The notes: generated from the sequence alone by a model not told the origin. A DNA stretch of 64,000 nt from an uncultured Alphaproteobacteria bacterium (GCA_902464275.1 CABQIK010000008.1:1-64000); one strand, 5' to 3'; numbered from the stretch's first letter, positions 44,433 to 53,378 are shown. Made by a program: numbers and translations.

Positions 44433-45242
44433 CAGATTGTTTACATAATACTGTAATAATTGTTGACAACGGGAGAATAAGAAGATAGAATCGGCAGTGT
44501 CAACAAAAATAAGGGAGAAAAAGCATGCAATGCACACACTGCGGAAGCACAAAGTATACAAACAATGGTTCGTATAAAGGCGTAAGACGTTACAAATGCA
44601 AGGAATGTGGAAGATATTTCAGCGATAGGGTCAGAAAGTTTACCTACAAAGACAAAGAGAGATTTTTACAATTATATTTGAACAATGTCGGAATAAACAA
44701 AGCGGCATTGTTTATCGGGTGCTCACCGGCGTTGCTCGTCAGATGGGTACGAGAATTTGCAGATAATTTGCGACAAAAGATGAGCAAAGCGGTTAATTCG
44801 TTAGAAGAACAAATCCCTGATGTTATAGAGATGGATGAAATCTATACCAGGGTAAAAAAGGGGGAAATCGCACACCAATATGGACTGCTTATTCTAGAAG
44901 ACGGCGTCAAATTGTTGCATATTGCATCGGAAACGGAAGAGACAAAGCGATAGAGCTTTATAACAAGGCAAAACAAGCAGTTGGAAAGATTGAGCATATC
45001 TACACAGACGGGAACAGTTGCTATGAAGAGGCGTTCAAAGACTACGGCGTAAAAGAGCCGCATACTATCGCAATAGGAAAATCTCAGACGCATTTGATTG
45101 AGAGTTTTAACTCCAGCATGCGGGATAATTTAGCCAGATTTAACCGTAAATCCAAAAGATACTCAAAATGCCTAGATATGCTTGATAACACTCTGTTTCT
45201 TTTCTTTAATAAATCTGCAATCAGTATTATGTAAACAATCTG
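44433..45242 (+). mobile_element. complete IS1-family insertion sequence
   Basis: 810 bp. Perfect terminal inverted repeats of 21 bp, beginning CAGATTGTTTACATAATACT, at 44433-44453 and 45222-45242. They are flanked by a 9-bp direct repeat TCCATAGAG (44424-44432 and 45243-45251), the duplication size usual for IS1. One transposase spans nearly the whole element and its stop lies inside the right repeat. Intact ends and an exact duplication imply recent insertion. Confidence 0.9.
44525..45234 (+). CDS. IS1-family transposase expressed by -1 frameshift
   Basis: The first frame (stop at 44951-44953) encodes a zinc-ribbon (CTHCGS, CKECGRYF), a helix-turn-helix and the first catalytic Asp (IEMDEIYTRV). 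The second frame, -1 to it, carries the IVAYCIGNGRDKA strand, the second Asp (IYTDGN) and Glu (HLIESFNSS). The junction at 44854-44860 is A_AAA_AAG in the correct phase (GTA AAA AAG), the classical -1 slippery heptamer. Slippage gives a 236-residue fused protein reading VKKGGNRTPIWTA across the site. Without it a 142-residue product results, comparable to the InsA regulator. Confidence 0.88.
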
Positions 45243-45277
45243 TCCATAGAGGGGAATTTTAAATTACGGCTTTAAAT

Positions 45278-45371
45278 ACAACTTATGCACAGCACTGACT
45301 CGTAAATATTGCAAAAAAAAAACGCGAGCTAAAATCTTCTCAAATGCAACAATTTGAGAGGATTTTAGCTC
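45278..45371 (+). promoter_or_regulatory. pilin leader cassette, copy 5
   Basis: Box TTATGCACA (45283-45291), ten A residues, and arms AAAATCTTCTC (45331-45341) and GAGAGGATTTT (45356-45366). In this copy the stem extends outward with GAGCT / AGCTC, giving about 16 pairs, and the Shine-Dalgarno is GAGAGG instead of GAGGAG with matching change in the opposite arm. Confidence 0.75.
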
Positions 45372-46001
45372 ATGTATACACAATCCGGAAGATCAATGGT
45401 TGAAATGCTAGGCGTGCTCGCTATCATCGGCGTCTTATCCGTCGGGGCGATTAGCGGTTACAGCAAAGCCATGTTCAAGTATAAGCTTAACAAACAAACC
45501 ACCCAAATCGGCTATATTTTAGATTATCTTATTGCTAACCAAGACGCATTAAAAGGCGCTGATTTTCATCTCAAAAATATATTAAACAAACTCGGCATTG
45601 TTCCTGATGATATGATAAAAGATAACACTGAATACGCCTATGATGCTTTTAATTCACGTATTAAACTTGAAAACCACAGAGCTGGTGATAATGGCGACAC
45701 TAGTAAATCCGGCATTGCTCTCGGTGTTGAAATCAACAGCATCAACAACGCTTCGGAAATTTGCCGCAATTTTATGACTATGGCCAAAGCCAGAGCCGAT
45801 GATGTTTCGTTTGTGTATGTGCAAAAACAAGAATCTGATGAATCTTTTACCGGTTCAACAAGCTATTACGGCAATCAGGCAACTAATAAAAACAATTATC
45901 TGCACAATATGGATATAGTAACTATGGATAACACCTGCAAAATCTGCGCTGATTCCAACTATTGTTTTGTGTTTATCCTTATCGGATATGATGTAAATTA
46001 A
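45372..46001 (+). CDS. type IV pilin-like protein, copy 4
   Basis: 209 residues. The leader is MYTQSGRSMVEMLGV, shorter and different from the MKSEN form, but identical from GRSMVEML on. The body diverges from the other copies in sequence but keeps EICRN and a late CKIC...C motif. It lies just right of the IS1 element and half a REP-like unit. Confidence 0.8.
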   Translation: MYTQSGRSMVEMLGVLAIIGVLSVGAISGYSKAMFKYKLNKQTTQIGYILDYLIANQDALKGADFHLKNILNKLGIVPDDMIKDNTEYAYDAFNSRIKLENHRAGDNGDTSKSGIALGVEINSINNASEICRNFMTMAKARADDVSFVYVQKQESDESFTGSTSYYGNQATNKNNYLHNMDIVTMDNTCKICADSNYCFVFILIGYDVN

Positions 46002-46082
46002 AAAGCGAAACGCAATATTACAACTTTTAGTGTTGATTCGCGAACATATCAGAATTTGATTGACATTAAGAGTATAAACGGA

Positions 46083-46126
46083 TAAAAAGAAAAAGCCTTG
46101 AGGTCGCACCCTCTTGGCTTTTTTCT
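46083..46126 (+). terminator. probable terminator of pilin copy 4
   Basis: AAAAAGCC...GAGG / CCTC...GGCTTTTTT imperfect hairpin ending in a T-run, about 80 bases after the stop. Confidence 0.6.
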
Positions 46127-46271
46127 AATACAGGAAAGGAGTTGTATCCTAACTTCCTCTCTTATATTGGAAGTATCGCATAAAATTATAAAAAAGTCAA
46201 TGACTTTTCATTTTTTATGCGAATAGGGTCAGCTTCTTTCCCAACCGCCGGAATCCGGCTGAAAGGATAAG

Positions 46272-46343
46272 ATGATGAGCTTAATCAAAGTTTTGAGCAT
46301 CTTAATAATGGTGCTTAAAATCATCATTATTATTCTAAGATAA
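46272..46343 (+). CDS. possible 23-residue hydrophobic peptide
   Basis: MMSLIKVLSILIMVLKIIII plus three residues, all hydrophobic or Lys/Arg. AAAGGA lies at proper distance before the second ATG, a GCCGG/CCGGC hairpin just upstream (around 46249-46261) and a strong terminator just downstream. Size and composition resemble type I toxin peptides such as Ibs, but no antisense RNA can be shown. A chance ORF is possible. Confidence 0.4.
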   Translation: MMSLIKVLSILIMVLKIIIIILR

Positions 46344-46352
46344 TATGATGAG

Positions 46353-46380
46353 GCGGGGTTGTCAAGCCCCGCCCTTTGAT
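46353..46380 (+). terminator. intrinsic terminator after the small ORF
   Basis: Perfect GGCGGGG / CCCCGCC stem with loop TTGTCAAG-like bases, then CTTTGATATTTT. It is ten bases past the small ORF stop. Confidence 0.7.
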
Positions 46381-46401
46381 ATTTTAAAACACATTATCAT
46401 A

Positions 46402-46560
46402 GCTTGCGGAGAATGAGGCTAATGCGCCGCAAGTTTTTTCTGCGGTGTACAAAACCGCTACATAAAGAAAAAACTTGCTAGCAGGAGCCCAAAATACAGA
46501 TACAAAAAAACCTGCGGATAGCGAGGCAGATACGACGGGGTTTTGGAACGTGGTGTAAAA
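46402..46560 (-). repeat. palindromic elements C1 (full) and C1b (half)
   Basis: C1 (46402-46490) has inner arms GCAAGTTTTTTC (46429-46440) and its exact complement (46467-46478) around the conserved TGTACA core. C1b (46511-46557) is a 5' half with CCTGCGGATAGCGAGGCAGA and GGGGTTTTGGAACG, truncated after TGGTGTA. They sit in tandem with C2; no gene is seen from 46344 to 46672. Confidence 0.65.
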
Positions 46561-46564
46561 TAAA

Positions 46565-46672
46565 AGCCTGCGGAGAATGTGGCAGATACGCCGTAACTTT
46601 TTTTCGCCGTGTACAAATAGTTACATAAGAAAAAAAGTTACAAGTAGCTGCCCATTATACGCAGGCGTAACT
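46565..46672 (-). repeat. palindromic element C2 (after secA)
   Basis: On the minus strand it begins directly after the secA stop. The outer arms GCCTGCG / CGCAGGC are perfect and are followed by TTTTATTTT. The inner 13-bp arms are GTAACTTTTTTTC (46593-46605) and its complement (46629-46641) around TTATGTAACTATTTGTACACG. The base string AAAGTTACG also occurs right after the stop codon, repeating the 3' inner arm. Confidence 0.75.
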
Positions 46673-49405
46673 TTAGTCTATTCTGCCGTGGCAGTGTTTA
46701 TACTTTTTTCCGCTTCCGCACGGACAGGGATCATTGCGCGATACTCTGCCCCATGTGCTCGGGTCGTTTTTGTTAAACGCGGCATTGCGGATTGGTTCAG
46801 GTTTTTCGGGAGCGTCTGCTGCGGGAGCGTTGCTGCCGACCAAGCTCTGCGGCTGCTCGTGAACAGCTTCCATTTTAACGTTTTGCTGACGTTGTTCGGC
46901 ACGTTGCATTGATTCTTCAGCATTGCTTCTGATAATAGTGCGGCAAACCACAATCGTAACCTGTTGCTTTAAGGCGTCAAGCAGAGCCGAAAACATATTA
47001 AAAGCCTCACGTTTATATTCGTTTAGCGGATCTTTTTGCCCGTACGCGCGCAAAACAATAGTATGACGCATCATATCCAAAGTGGCGATATGCTCTTTCC
47101 ACAACTGGTCAAGCACTTGCAATAAAATGCTTTTCTCCACCATTTTAACAATTTCGGCCGGAACACCGTTGTTCTTTTCAACCAAGCGTTTTTCAACTTC
47201 GTCTAAAATTTTCTGCGTCATGGTATCGCTGTCAATTTCAGGCTCATTAACCCAGTTGGTAACCGGTAAAACAAAACCGGTAGCTTTGGCCAATTCCTGC
47301 TTTAACTCTTCAGTTTGCCATTCTTCCGGCGCGCTTCCGTACGGAACATAACCGGCAATAAGCGAGGTTAAATATTCCTGACGCATATCTTTAACGGTAT
47401 CCGAAACGTCATCGGTTTCCATAAGTTCGCGGCGCTGAGCATAAATAACTTTGCGCTGCTCGTTCATAACATTGTCATATTTTAACAAGTTTTTACGAAT
47501 ATCAAAGTTACGCTCTTCAACTTTCTGCTGCGCTTTTTCCAAAGCTTTGCTAATCCACGGATGAACCAACGCCTCGCCTTCCGGCAAACCGAGCTTTTGC
47601 AGCACGGCCGACATTCTTTCAGAGCCGAAAATGCGCATTAAATCATCTTGCAATGAAAGGAAGAACTTTGAAGTTCCGGGGTCTCCCTGACGACCGGAAC
47701 GACCGCGCAGTTGGTTATCAATACGACGGCTTTCATGGCGCTCGGTACCTAAAATATACAAACCGCCGGCTGCCAAAACTTTTTGCTTATCCGCTTCAAT
47801 TTCTGCCTTGAGTTTGGTTTTAATTTTTTCAATTTCTTCCGGAGTTTCAGTGCCGGTTAAAACTGATTTAAGCTTCATGTCTAAGTTACCGCCGAGCTGA
47901 ATATCCGTACCGCGTCCGGCCATATTGGTGGCAATGGTAATAGCTCCGGCAACACCGGCTTGCGCCACAATCGCGGCCTCGCGCTCGTGGTGACGGGCAT
48001 TTAACACTTCAAAGTGAACATTCGGCGCGGCTTTGCTTAACAAGTCAGCCACCACTTCCGATTTTTCAACTGAAGTTGTACCCACCAAAACCGGTTGCCC
48101 GCGGCGGTGGCAGTCTAAAATAGTGTTAATAATCGCCTGATATTTTTCTTTTTCGGTGCGGTAAATTTCATCATGTTCATCAACTCTTACAACCGGTTTA
48201 TTGGTCGGAATTTCAACGCATGACAACCCATAAATATCGGCAAATTCAGCCTCTTCGGTCATAGCCGTACCGGTCATACCGGAAAGCTTCGGATACAAAC
48301 GGAAATAATTTTGGAAAGTGATTGACGCCAAAGTTTGGTTTTCTGACTGAATGGCAACTCCTTCTTTAGCTTCCAACGCCTGATGCAAACCATCGCTGTA
48401 ACGGCGTCCTTCCATAATACGTCCGGTAAACTCGTCCACAATCACCACTTTGCCGTCTTTAACAATGTAGTCAACATCGCGTGTAAACATTTTATGCGCG
48501 CGCAAAGCCTGATTAACATGGTGCACCAATGAAACATTGCCGATGTCATACAAACCTCCGTCTGTAATAAGCCCAACTTGTTTTAACAACTGCTCAACAT
48601 GAGTCATGCCGACTTCGGTTAAAGTAACCGTGCGGGCTTTTTCATCTTTTTCATAATCGGCCGGAACTAATTGCGGAATAATTTTATTAACCGAGATATA
48701 ACGCTCCGACGAATCTTCCGCCGCGCCGGAAATAATGAGCGGCGTTCTGGCCTCATCAATCAAAATGGAGTCAACCTCGTCAACGATGGCAAAGTTAAAT
48801 TCGCGCTGAACCCGTTCTTCTAAATTAAACTTCATATTATCGCGCAAATAATCAAACCCGAGCTCGTTGTTGGTTCCGTAAATAATATCGGAATTATAAG
48901 CCTCGCGGCGCTGATTGTCATCTTTACCATGCACAATGTAGTCAACCGTCAAGCCCAAAAAGCGATAAACCTGCCCCATCCATTCGGCGTCGCGCTTGGC
49001 CAAATAATCGTTGACGGTAACAATATGCACGCCCTTGCCTTCCAAAGCATTCAAATATGCCGCCAACGTGGCTACCAATGTTTTGCCTTCGCCGGTTTTC
49101 ATTTCGGCAATCATGCCTTTGTGCAAAACAATACCGCCGACCAACTGCACGTCATAATGGCGCTGACCTAATGTGCGTTTTGCGGCTTCGCGAACGGCGG
49201 CAAACGCCTCCGGTAAAAGTTCATCCAAAGTTTCGCCGTTTTTAATACGATTACGGAACTCATCGGTTTTGGCTTTTAACTCAGCATCTGAAAGTTTTAC
49301 AAAATCAGGCTCCAATGAATTAATTTTATCCACAACCTTCATCTGTCTTTTAACAAATCTGTCATTGGCGCTGCCAAAAAGCGCACGGGCTATTTTATTT
49401 AACAT
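46673..49405 (-). CDS. secA: preprotein translocase ATPase SecA
   Basis: The motor that drives proteins through SecYEG. 910 residues. Walker A is EMKTGEGKTLVA, Walker B VDEVDSILIDEA, later GTDIQLGGNLD and LRGRSGRQGDPG. The C-terminal zinc-binding tail is CPCGSGKKYKHCHG, which contacts SecB and lipids. AAGG precedes the ATG. It is divergent from the parvulin-like PPIase gene, as in many alphaproteobacteria. Confidence 0.98.
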   Translation of the reverse strand: MLNKIARALFGSANDRFVKRQMKVVDKINSLEPDFVKLSDAELKAKTDEFRNRIKNGETLDELLPEAFAAVREAAKRTLGQRHYDVQLVGGIVLHKGMIAEMKTGEGKTLVATLAAYLNALEGKGVHIVTVNDYLAKRDAEWMGQVYRFLGLTVDYIVHGKDDNQRREAYNSDIIYGTNNELGFDYLRDNMKFNLEERVQREFNFAIVDEVDSILIDEARTPLIISGAAEDSSERYISVNKIIPQLVPADYEKDEKARTVTLTEVGMTHVEQLLKQVGLITDGGLYDIGNVSLVHHVNQALRAHKMFTRDVDYIVKDGKVVIVDEFTGRIMEGRRYSDGLHQALEAKEGVAIQSENQTLASITFQNYFRLYPKLSGMTGTAMTEEAEFADIYGLSCVEIPTNKPVVRVDEHDEIYRTEKEKYQAIINTILDCHRRGQPVLVGTTSVEKSEVVADLLSKAAPNVHFEVLNARHHEREAAIVAQAGVAGAITIATNMAGRGTDIQLGGNLDMKLKSVLTGTETPEEIEKIKTKLKAEIEADKQKVLAAGGLYILGTERHESRRIDNQLRGRSGRQGDPGTSKFFLSLQDDLMRIFGSERMSAVLQKLGLPEGEALVHPWISKALEKAQQKVEERNFDIRKNLLKYDNVMNEQRKVIYAQRRELMETDDVSDTVKDMRQEYLTSLIAGYVPYGSAPEEWQTEELKQELAKATGFVLPVTNWVNEPEIDSDTMTQKILDEVEKRLVEKNNGVPAEIVKMVEKSILLQVLDQLWKEHIATLDMMRHTIVLRAYGQKDPLNEYKREAFNMFSALLDALKQQVTIVVCRTIIRSNAEESMQRAEQRQQNVKMEAVHEQPQSLVGSNAPAADAPEKPEPIRNAAFNKNDPSTWGRVSRNDPCPCGSGKKYKHCHGRID

Positions 49406-49505
49406 ATCTTTACCTTATATATTATCGTAATAAACTACATTTAGTGTTTATATTAACCATTGTCAATACTATCAACCAAAGTTATAAACGACTTATAAAA
49501 AATAC

Positions 49506-49534
49506 TTGGAATGTTTGCAAAAAAAGTTTATATA
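49506..49534 (+). promoter_or_regulatory. promoter of the PPIase gene
   Basis: TTGGAA (49506-49511), 17-base spacer, TATATA (49529-49534); the ATG at 49567 follows a GGAGG site. Confidence 0.5.
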
Positions 49535-49566
49535 GATAAATAGTAATTTAATATTTGGAGGTACTT

Positions 49567-50436
49567 ATGCAAAAAAAACAAATTTTAACCGCAACCGGTA
49601 TTGTTCTTGTTGTAGCCGCTGCGGCCTTTGCTTCATTTAAGGTTTATGCGGACAAAGCCAACGCCGATAAAAACATTGGTGTTGCCGCCCGCATTAACGG
49701 TGAGGTTGTTACTATTGATGAAATTAAAAAAGGCTATGATGACAATCCGCAAATTGCCGAACAGGTTGCTTTTGACCAGTTTTACCCGAAAGCAGTTGAC
49801 ATTTTTGTAAACGGCAAATTGCTTTATCAGGCCGCTACCAAAGCAGGCACTCAGGAAACTCCCGAATATAAAGCTCAGCTCAAAGTTGCTGAAGAAGATT
49901 TAGCTCGTAAAGTTTACCTTGAAAATGCCGTTGCGCAAAAGGTAACCGAAACCGCCGTTAAAGATTTTTATGATAATGAATACGTTAAAAATTATCAGAG
50001 CAAAAAAGAAGCTAAAGCCAAACACATTTTGGTTGAAAATGAAGCCACTGCCAAAGAAGTTATTAAAAAGCTGAACAGCGGCGAAAAATTTGATGATATT
50101 GCCAAACAATACACCAAAGATTCAACCGTTGAACTCGGCTATTTTTCTGAAGACATCATGGTTCCTGAGTTCAGCAAAGCCGCATTTGCCCTCAAAAAAG
50201 GCGAATACAGCAAAGCTCCGGTAAAATCACCGTTCGGTTATCATGTAATTTTGGTTGAAGACTTCCGTGATTCCGCTCCTTTGCCGTTAAAAGACATTGA
50301 ACCGCAGATTAAAAACATGCTCTCGCAAAAAGCCATTGCTGAAATTTTTGACAACCTGTATAAAAACAGCATTATTCAAAAATTTGACCTGCAAGGCAAA
50401 GAAATTGTTGTCGCGCCTGAAAATCCGGCTAAATAA
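49567..50436 (+). CDS. parvulin-type peptidyl-prolyl isomerase (PpiC/SurA-like)
   Basis: 290 residues, exported: hydrophobic signal or anchor at about 6-28, then a SurA-like N-terminal helical region. The rotamase domain (about 150-245) has AKAKHILVENEATAKEVI, LGYFSEDIMVPEFSKAAF and KSPFGYHVILVEDF. It assists folding of envelope proteins after Sec export; secA is its divergent neighbour. The start is ATG 49567 because GGAGG precedes it; the in-frame TTG at 49555 overlaps that site. Confidence 0.9.
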   Translation: MQKKQILTATGIVLVVAAAAFASFKVYADKANADKNIGVAARINGEVVTIDEIKKGYDDNPQIAEQVAFDQFYPKAVDIFVNGKLLYQAATKAGTQETPEYKAQLKVAEEDLARKVYLENAVAQKVTETAVKDFYDNEYVKNYQSKKEAKAKHILVENEATAKEVIKKLNSGEKFDDIAKQYTKDSTVELGYFSEDIMVPEFSKAAFALKKGEYSKAPVKSPFGYHVILVEDFRDSAPLPLKDIEPQIKNMLSQKAIAEIFDNLYKNSIIQKFDLQGKEIVVAPENPAK

Positions 50437-50455
50437 TAAAGCTTAACGGCTATAT

Positions 50456-50493
50456 AAAAAATCCTCGTCTTTACCGGCGGGGATTTTTATTTT
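50456..50493. terminator. bidirectional intrinsic terminator
   Basis: AAAAAATCCTCG / CGGGGATTTTT imperfect stem between the PPIase gene and the convergent yraN, overlapping the last codons of yraN. Confidence 0.65.
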
Positions 50494-50857
50494 GCAAAAC
50501 TTCAGCGCCCCATGCGTTTTTTATATGCACTATCGTAAACGGTAATTTTACAAAAACCGCGTCAAAACGAATATCAAAATCTCCGTATTGCGGATTGCGT
50601 TGTAAAAAAACTTGCGCCGCCATCACGATTCGCTTTTGCTGTTGTTTACTGATGGCAACCATGGCATGTTCAATATTTTTGCGTTCTTTAACCTCAACAA
50701 AAACCAAAACCTTACCTTTGCAAGCCACAAAATCAAGCTCACCGGCTGTAGTTCCTCTGCCGATAACCTGATTACGGCAAACAATGCGATAACCATGAAG
50801 CCGCATATACCAACGCGCCGCCAATTCGCCGAGTTTGCCGTTAATTTTGTTCGTCAT
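50471..50857 (-). CDS. yraN: YraN / UPF0102 family nuclease-like protein
   Basis: 128 residues. The PD-(D/E)XK-like core is GELDFVACKGKVLVFVEVKERK (acidic residues and Lys of the nuclease fold), preceded by GKLGELAARWYMRLHGYRIV. Family members are linked to DNA processing but the role is not settled. It starts three bases after the rsmI stop, the conserved rsmI-yraN pairing. Confidence 0.93.
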   Translation of the reverse strand: MTNKINGKLGELAARWYMRLHGYRIVCRNQVIGRGTTAGELDFVACKGKVLVFVEVKERKNIEHAMVAISKQQQKRIVMAAQVFLQRNPQYGDFDIRFDAVFVKLPFTIVHIKNAWGAEVLQNKNPRR

Positions 50858-50860
50858 TGT

Positions 50861-51697
50861 TTACTTATTATCCTTTAAGGCCAGCGCCTGATTATAAACT
50901 TCTTTTTTACTGAGCCCGCCGAGCGCGGCAACTTCTTCCACCGCTGACTTTAAGCTCATTTTTTGCATACGGCATAAAAGCTCGGCTTTGACATCAATTT
51001 CCGCCGATTCGCTCTGACAAGGCGGCGCAATTACCAGCACTATTTCGCCCTTTGCCGGATTCTCCGTATAATATTGCGCTAATTCTTGCGCCGTGCCGTT
51101 GCGCGCGTCTTCATACAGTTTGGTAATCTCACGCACTACCGCCATTTCACGGATGCCGAATACTTCAGCGGCTGCTTGCAAGGTTTTAAGCAACCGCGGC
51201 GCCGTTTCATACAAGACCAACGTGGTGTTAATGCTTTTAAGCTCATTAAACAAATCGGCGCGCGCTTTGTCCTTGTTGGGAATAAATCCGGCAAACATAA
51301 AACGATTGGTCGGCAAACCGGCAAGCTGCAAAGCGCAAATTACCGCCGACGCCCCCGGAATACTGTAAACCTTAACCCCATCTTTGCGGCACAAACTTAC
51401 CAATTTATACCCCGGATCCGAAATTAACGGCGAACCGGCATCGCTCACCAACGCCACCGCCTGCCCGTTTTTAATTATATCAACGATTCCCGCGGCTTTG
51501 CCTTCTTCATTATAGTTTTGGTAGCAAATAAACCGCTTGTGTATTGAAATTCCCAACAGCGCAAACAGTTTTTTTGTAACTCTGGTATCTTCACAAGCTA
51601 TTATTTCAGCCGCATTTAAAGTATCAAGCGCCCGCGCCGAAATATCATTTAAGTTGCCGATAGGCGTAGCCACAACATATAAGCCGCAATCTAACAT
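50861..51697 (-). CDS. rsmI: 16S rRNA 2'-O-ribose C1402 methyltransferase
   Basis: Tetrapyrrole-methylase-fold enzyme. 278 residues; LYVVATPIGNLNDISARAL at the N-terminus, ACEDTRVTKKL, LVSDAGSPLISDPGYKLV and GKGEIVLVI-like late strand (NPAKGEIVLVIAP) are diagnostic. Cotranscribed with yraN and divergent from the LpoA-like gene, the widely conserved yraL-yraM-yraN neighbourhood. Confidence 0.96.
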   Translation of the reverse strand: MLDCGLYVVATPIGNLNDISARALDTLNAAEIIACEDTRVTKKLFALLGISIHKRFICYQNYNEEGKAAGIVDIIKNGQAVALVSDAGSPLISDPGYKLVSLCRKDGVKVYSIPGASAVICALQLAGLPTNRFMFAGFIPNKDKARADLFNELKSINTTLVLYETAPRLLKTLQAAAEVFGIREMAVVREITKLYEDARNGTAQELAQYYTENPAKGEIVLVIAPPCQSESAEIDVKAELLCRMQKMSLKSAVEEVAALGGLSKKEVYNQALALKDNK

Positions 51698-51771
51698 TTT
51701 ATAACTCTTTACATTAACCTTTTTTTAGTCTACATATTAGCTAGGTGGATTGTTTTATATTTTAGGAAAAA

Positions 51772-53187
51772 ATGCAAGTGTTAAAAAAAATAAGTGCCGT
51801 TTTTTTAGTGTTTATTTTGCTCGGCTGTCACTCCGCCGGCCAAAACCAAATTTTTATGCGCGGCGGAACTCATGACATCGGCTACACCGTTGAAGATGAT
51901 TCGTTCTTTGAAAGCAATCGGCAAAGCTTTAACGTTGCCATGCTCTTGCCCTTAAGCGGCAAAGCCTCAACTTACGGACAGGGCTTAAAAAACGCCGCCA
52001 TGATGGCAATTGAAGACGCCGGCAATTCACGTTTAACCGTGCGCTTTTATGACACTCAAAGTTCGCCCGAAGGCGCCGATTCGGCTGCCCGTCAAGCCAT
52101 TAACGAGGGCAATGTTTTAATTTTAGGCCCGTTGATGAGCGCTGAAGTTTCCGCCGCCGAACGCATAGCCTCCTCTTATGATGTCCCGCTGATTTCGTTT
52201 TCAACCTCGCCCGAAGTTCTTAAACACGGCGTTTATACTTTAGGACTTTTAGGCAGCGAACAAAGCGAGCGTATTATCGCTTATGCCGCCTCGCAAAATC
52301 GGCGTAAAATTGCGCTTTTAATTCCGGATACCTCCGCCGGTATCAATTTAGCCAAAGCGGCATTAAAAGCTGCTGCCGCCAACAACAGCGAGATTGTAAA
52401 AATTGCTTTTTATCCGCCTGAAACTCTTGACTTCGGCGATATTGTCAAAAACATGACCGATTATGAAACCCGCTCGGCGGAAGTTAACAAAATTAAAAAC
52501 AAATTAACCGCGTTGGCTGAAGCCGGCGATGCTGCCGCCGCGCGCGAGCTCAAACAACTCAAAACCACTTACACCACCGGCGAAGTTGACTTTGACGCCG
52601 TGTTGATTCCTGAAACCGGCAGCCGTTTAAAATCAGCCGCCGCCATGTTCGGATATTACGACGTCAGTTATCCTGATGTTTTGTTTTTGGGCACCACCGT
52701 TTGGGAAAACACCAACTTAAACAAAGAAACCACGTTATATCATGGTGTTTATCCTGAAATGTCACGCGTACATAACGATTATTTTAACAAAAAATATCAA
52801 GACTATTTCGGCGAGGCTCCCAACCAACTATACAGTTTTGCCTATGACGGCATTGCCCTTGCCTCTGCATTATCACGCAAAAACATTGCTAATCTTAATG
52901 AGCTGATTACCGCTGAAGACGGCTATATCGGCATTAACGGCGCGTTTCGTATTATGCCTGACGGCACCAACCGCCACGCTCTTAACATTATGGAAGTTAC
53001 CTCTGATGGCCCCAAGGTTATCAACCAAGCTCCCAAAAAATTTACCGATTCGGCAGCAAACAACAGCTTTGGCAATTTTGTGCAGCCGATGCCCAAAATT
53101 TACGGCAAAACTCAGACTGAAGCGGAAAGATTACTGTTTCAATCTGAGTCGCAGTATGAAACCTTCCGCTTTTTAGGTAATTGGTAG
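51772..53187 (+). CDS. LpoA/YraM-like penicillin-binding-protein activator lipoprotein
   Basis: 471 residues. Lipoprotein signal ending ILLG-C19. The mature part is a periplasmic-binding-protein fold of the Leu/Ile/Val type: NVAMLLPLSGKASTYGQGLKNAAMMA, ILGPLMSAEVSAAERIAS, and a late FAYDGIALASAL. In gammaproteobacteria LpoA activates PBP1A; here the function rests on fold, lipobox and the rsmI-yraN neighbourhood. AGGAAAA precedes the ATG. Confidence 0.85.
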   Translation: MQVLKKISAVFLVFILLGCHSAGQNQIFMRGGTHDIGYTVEDDSFFESNRQSFNVAMLLPLSGKASTYGQGLKNAAMMAIEDAGNSRLTVRFYDTQSSPEGADSAARQAINEGNVLILGPLMSAEVSAAERIASSYDVPLISFSTSPEVLKHGVYTLGLLGSEQSERIIAYAASQNRRKIALLIPDTSAGINLAKAALKAAAANNSEIVKIAFYPPETLDFGDIVKNMTDYETRSAEVNKIKNKLTALAEAGDAAAARELKQLKTTYTTGEVDFDAVLIPETGSRLKSAAAMFGYYDVSYPDVLFLGTTVWENTNLNKETTLYHGVYPEMSRVHNDYFNKKYQDYFGEAPNQLYSFAYDGIALASALSRKNIANLNELITAEDGYIGINGAFRIMPDGTNRHALNIMEVTSDGPKVINQAPKKFTDSAANNSFGNFVQPMPKIYGKTQTEAERLLFQSESQYETFRFLGNW

Positions 53188-53270
53188 TTTTTATTACTCT
53201 GATGTTGATAGTTAAGTTTTTTTGCTTGAAAATCGGCAGAATTACGCCAATATGTACAATATGTTTTTTA

Positions 53271-53360
53271 TGAAGGGCAAAAGGCCGAAAGTTCGCCAAT
53301 CCGGTCAGGTTCGGAAGGAAGCAGCCGTAACGAATATTTCGGGGTTTTTGTCCCTTCGCC
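53271..53360 (+). ncRNA. ffs: signal recognition particle 4.5S RNA
   Basis: The diagnostic GGTCAGG...CGGAAGGAAGCAGCC domain IV is present in the middle. The ends AAGGGCAAAA and TTTTTGTCCCTT pair to form the closing helix. About 90 nt, the short bacterial form that binds Ffh. It sits directly before dnaX, a conserved position. Confidence 0.95.
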
Positions 53361-53378
53361 TTGTTTTTAGAGAATATA

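Noticed and set aside
44525..44953. IS transposase as a broken pseudogene
   Set aside because: The frame break coincides with an in-phase A_AAA_AAG heptamer, both halves carry the complementary catalytic residues, and the element ends and target duplication are intact.
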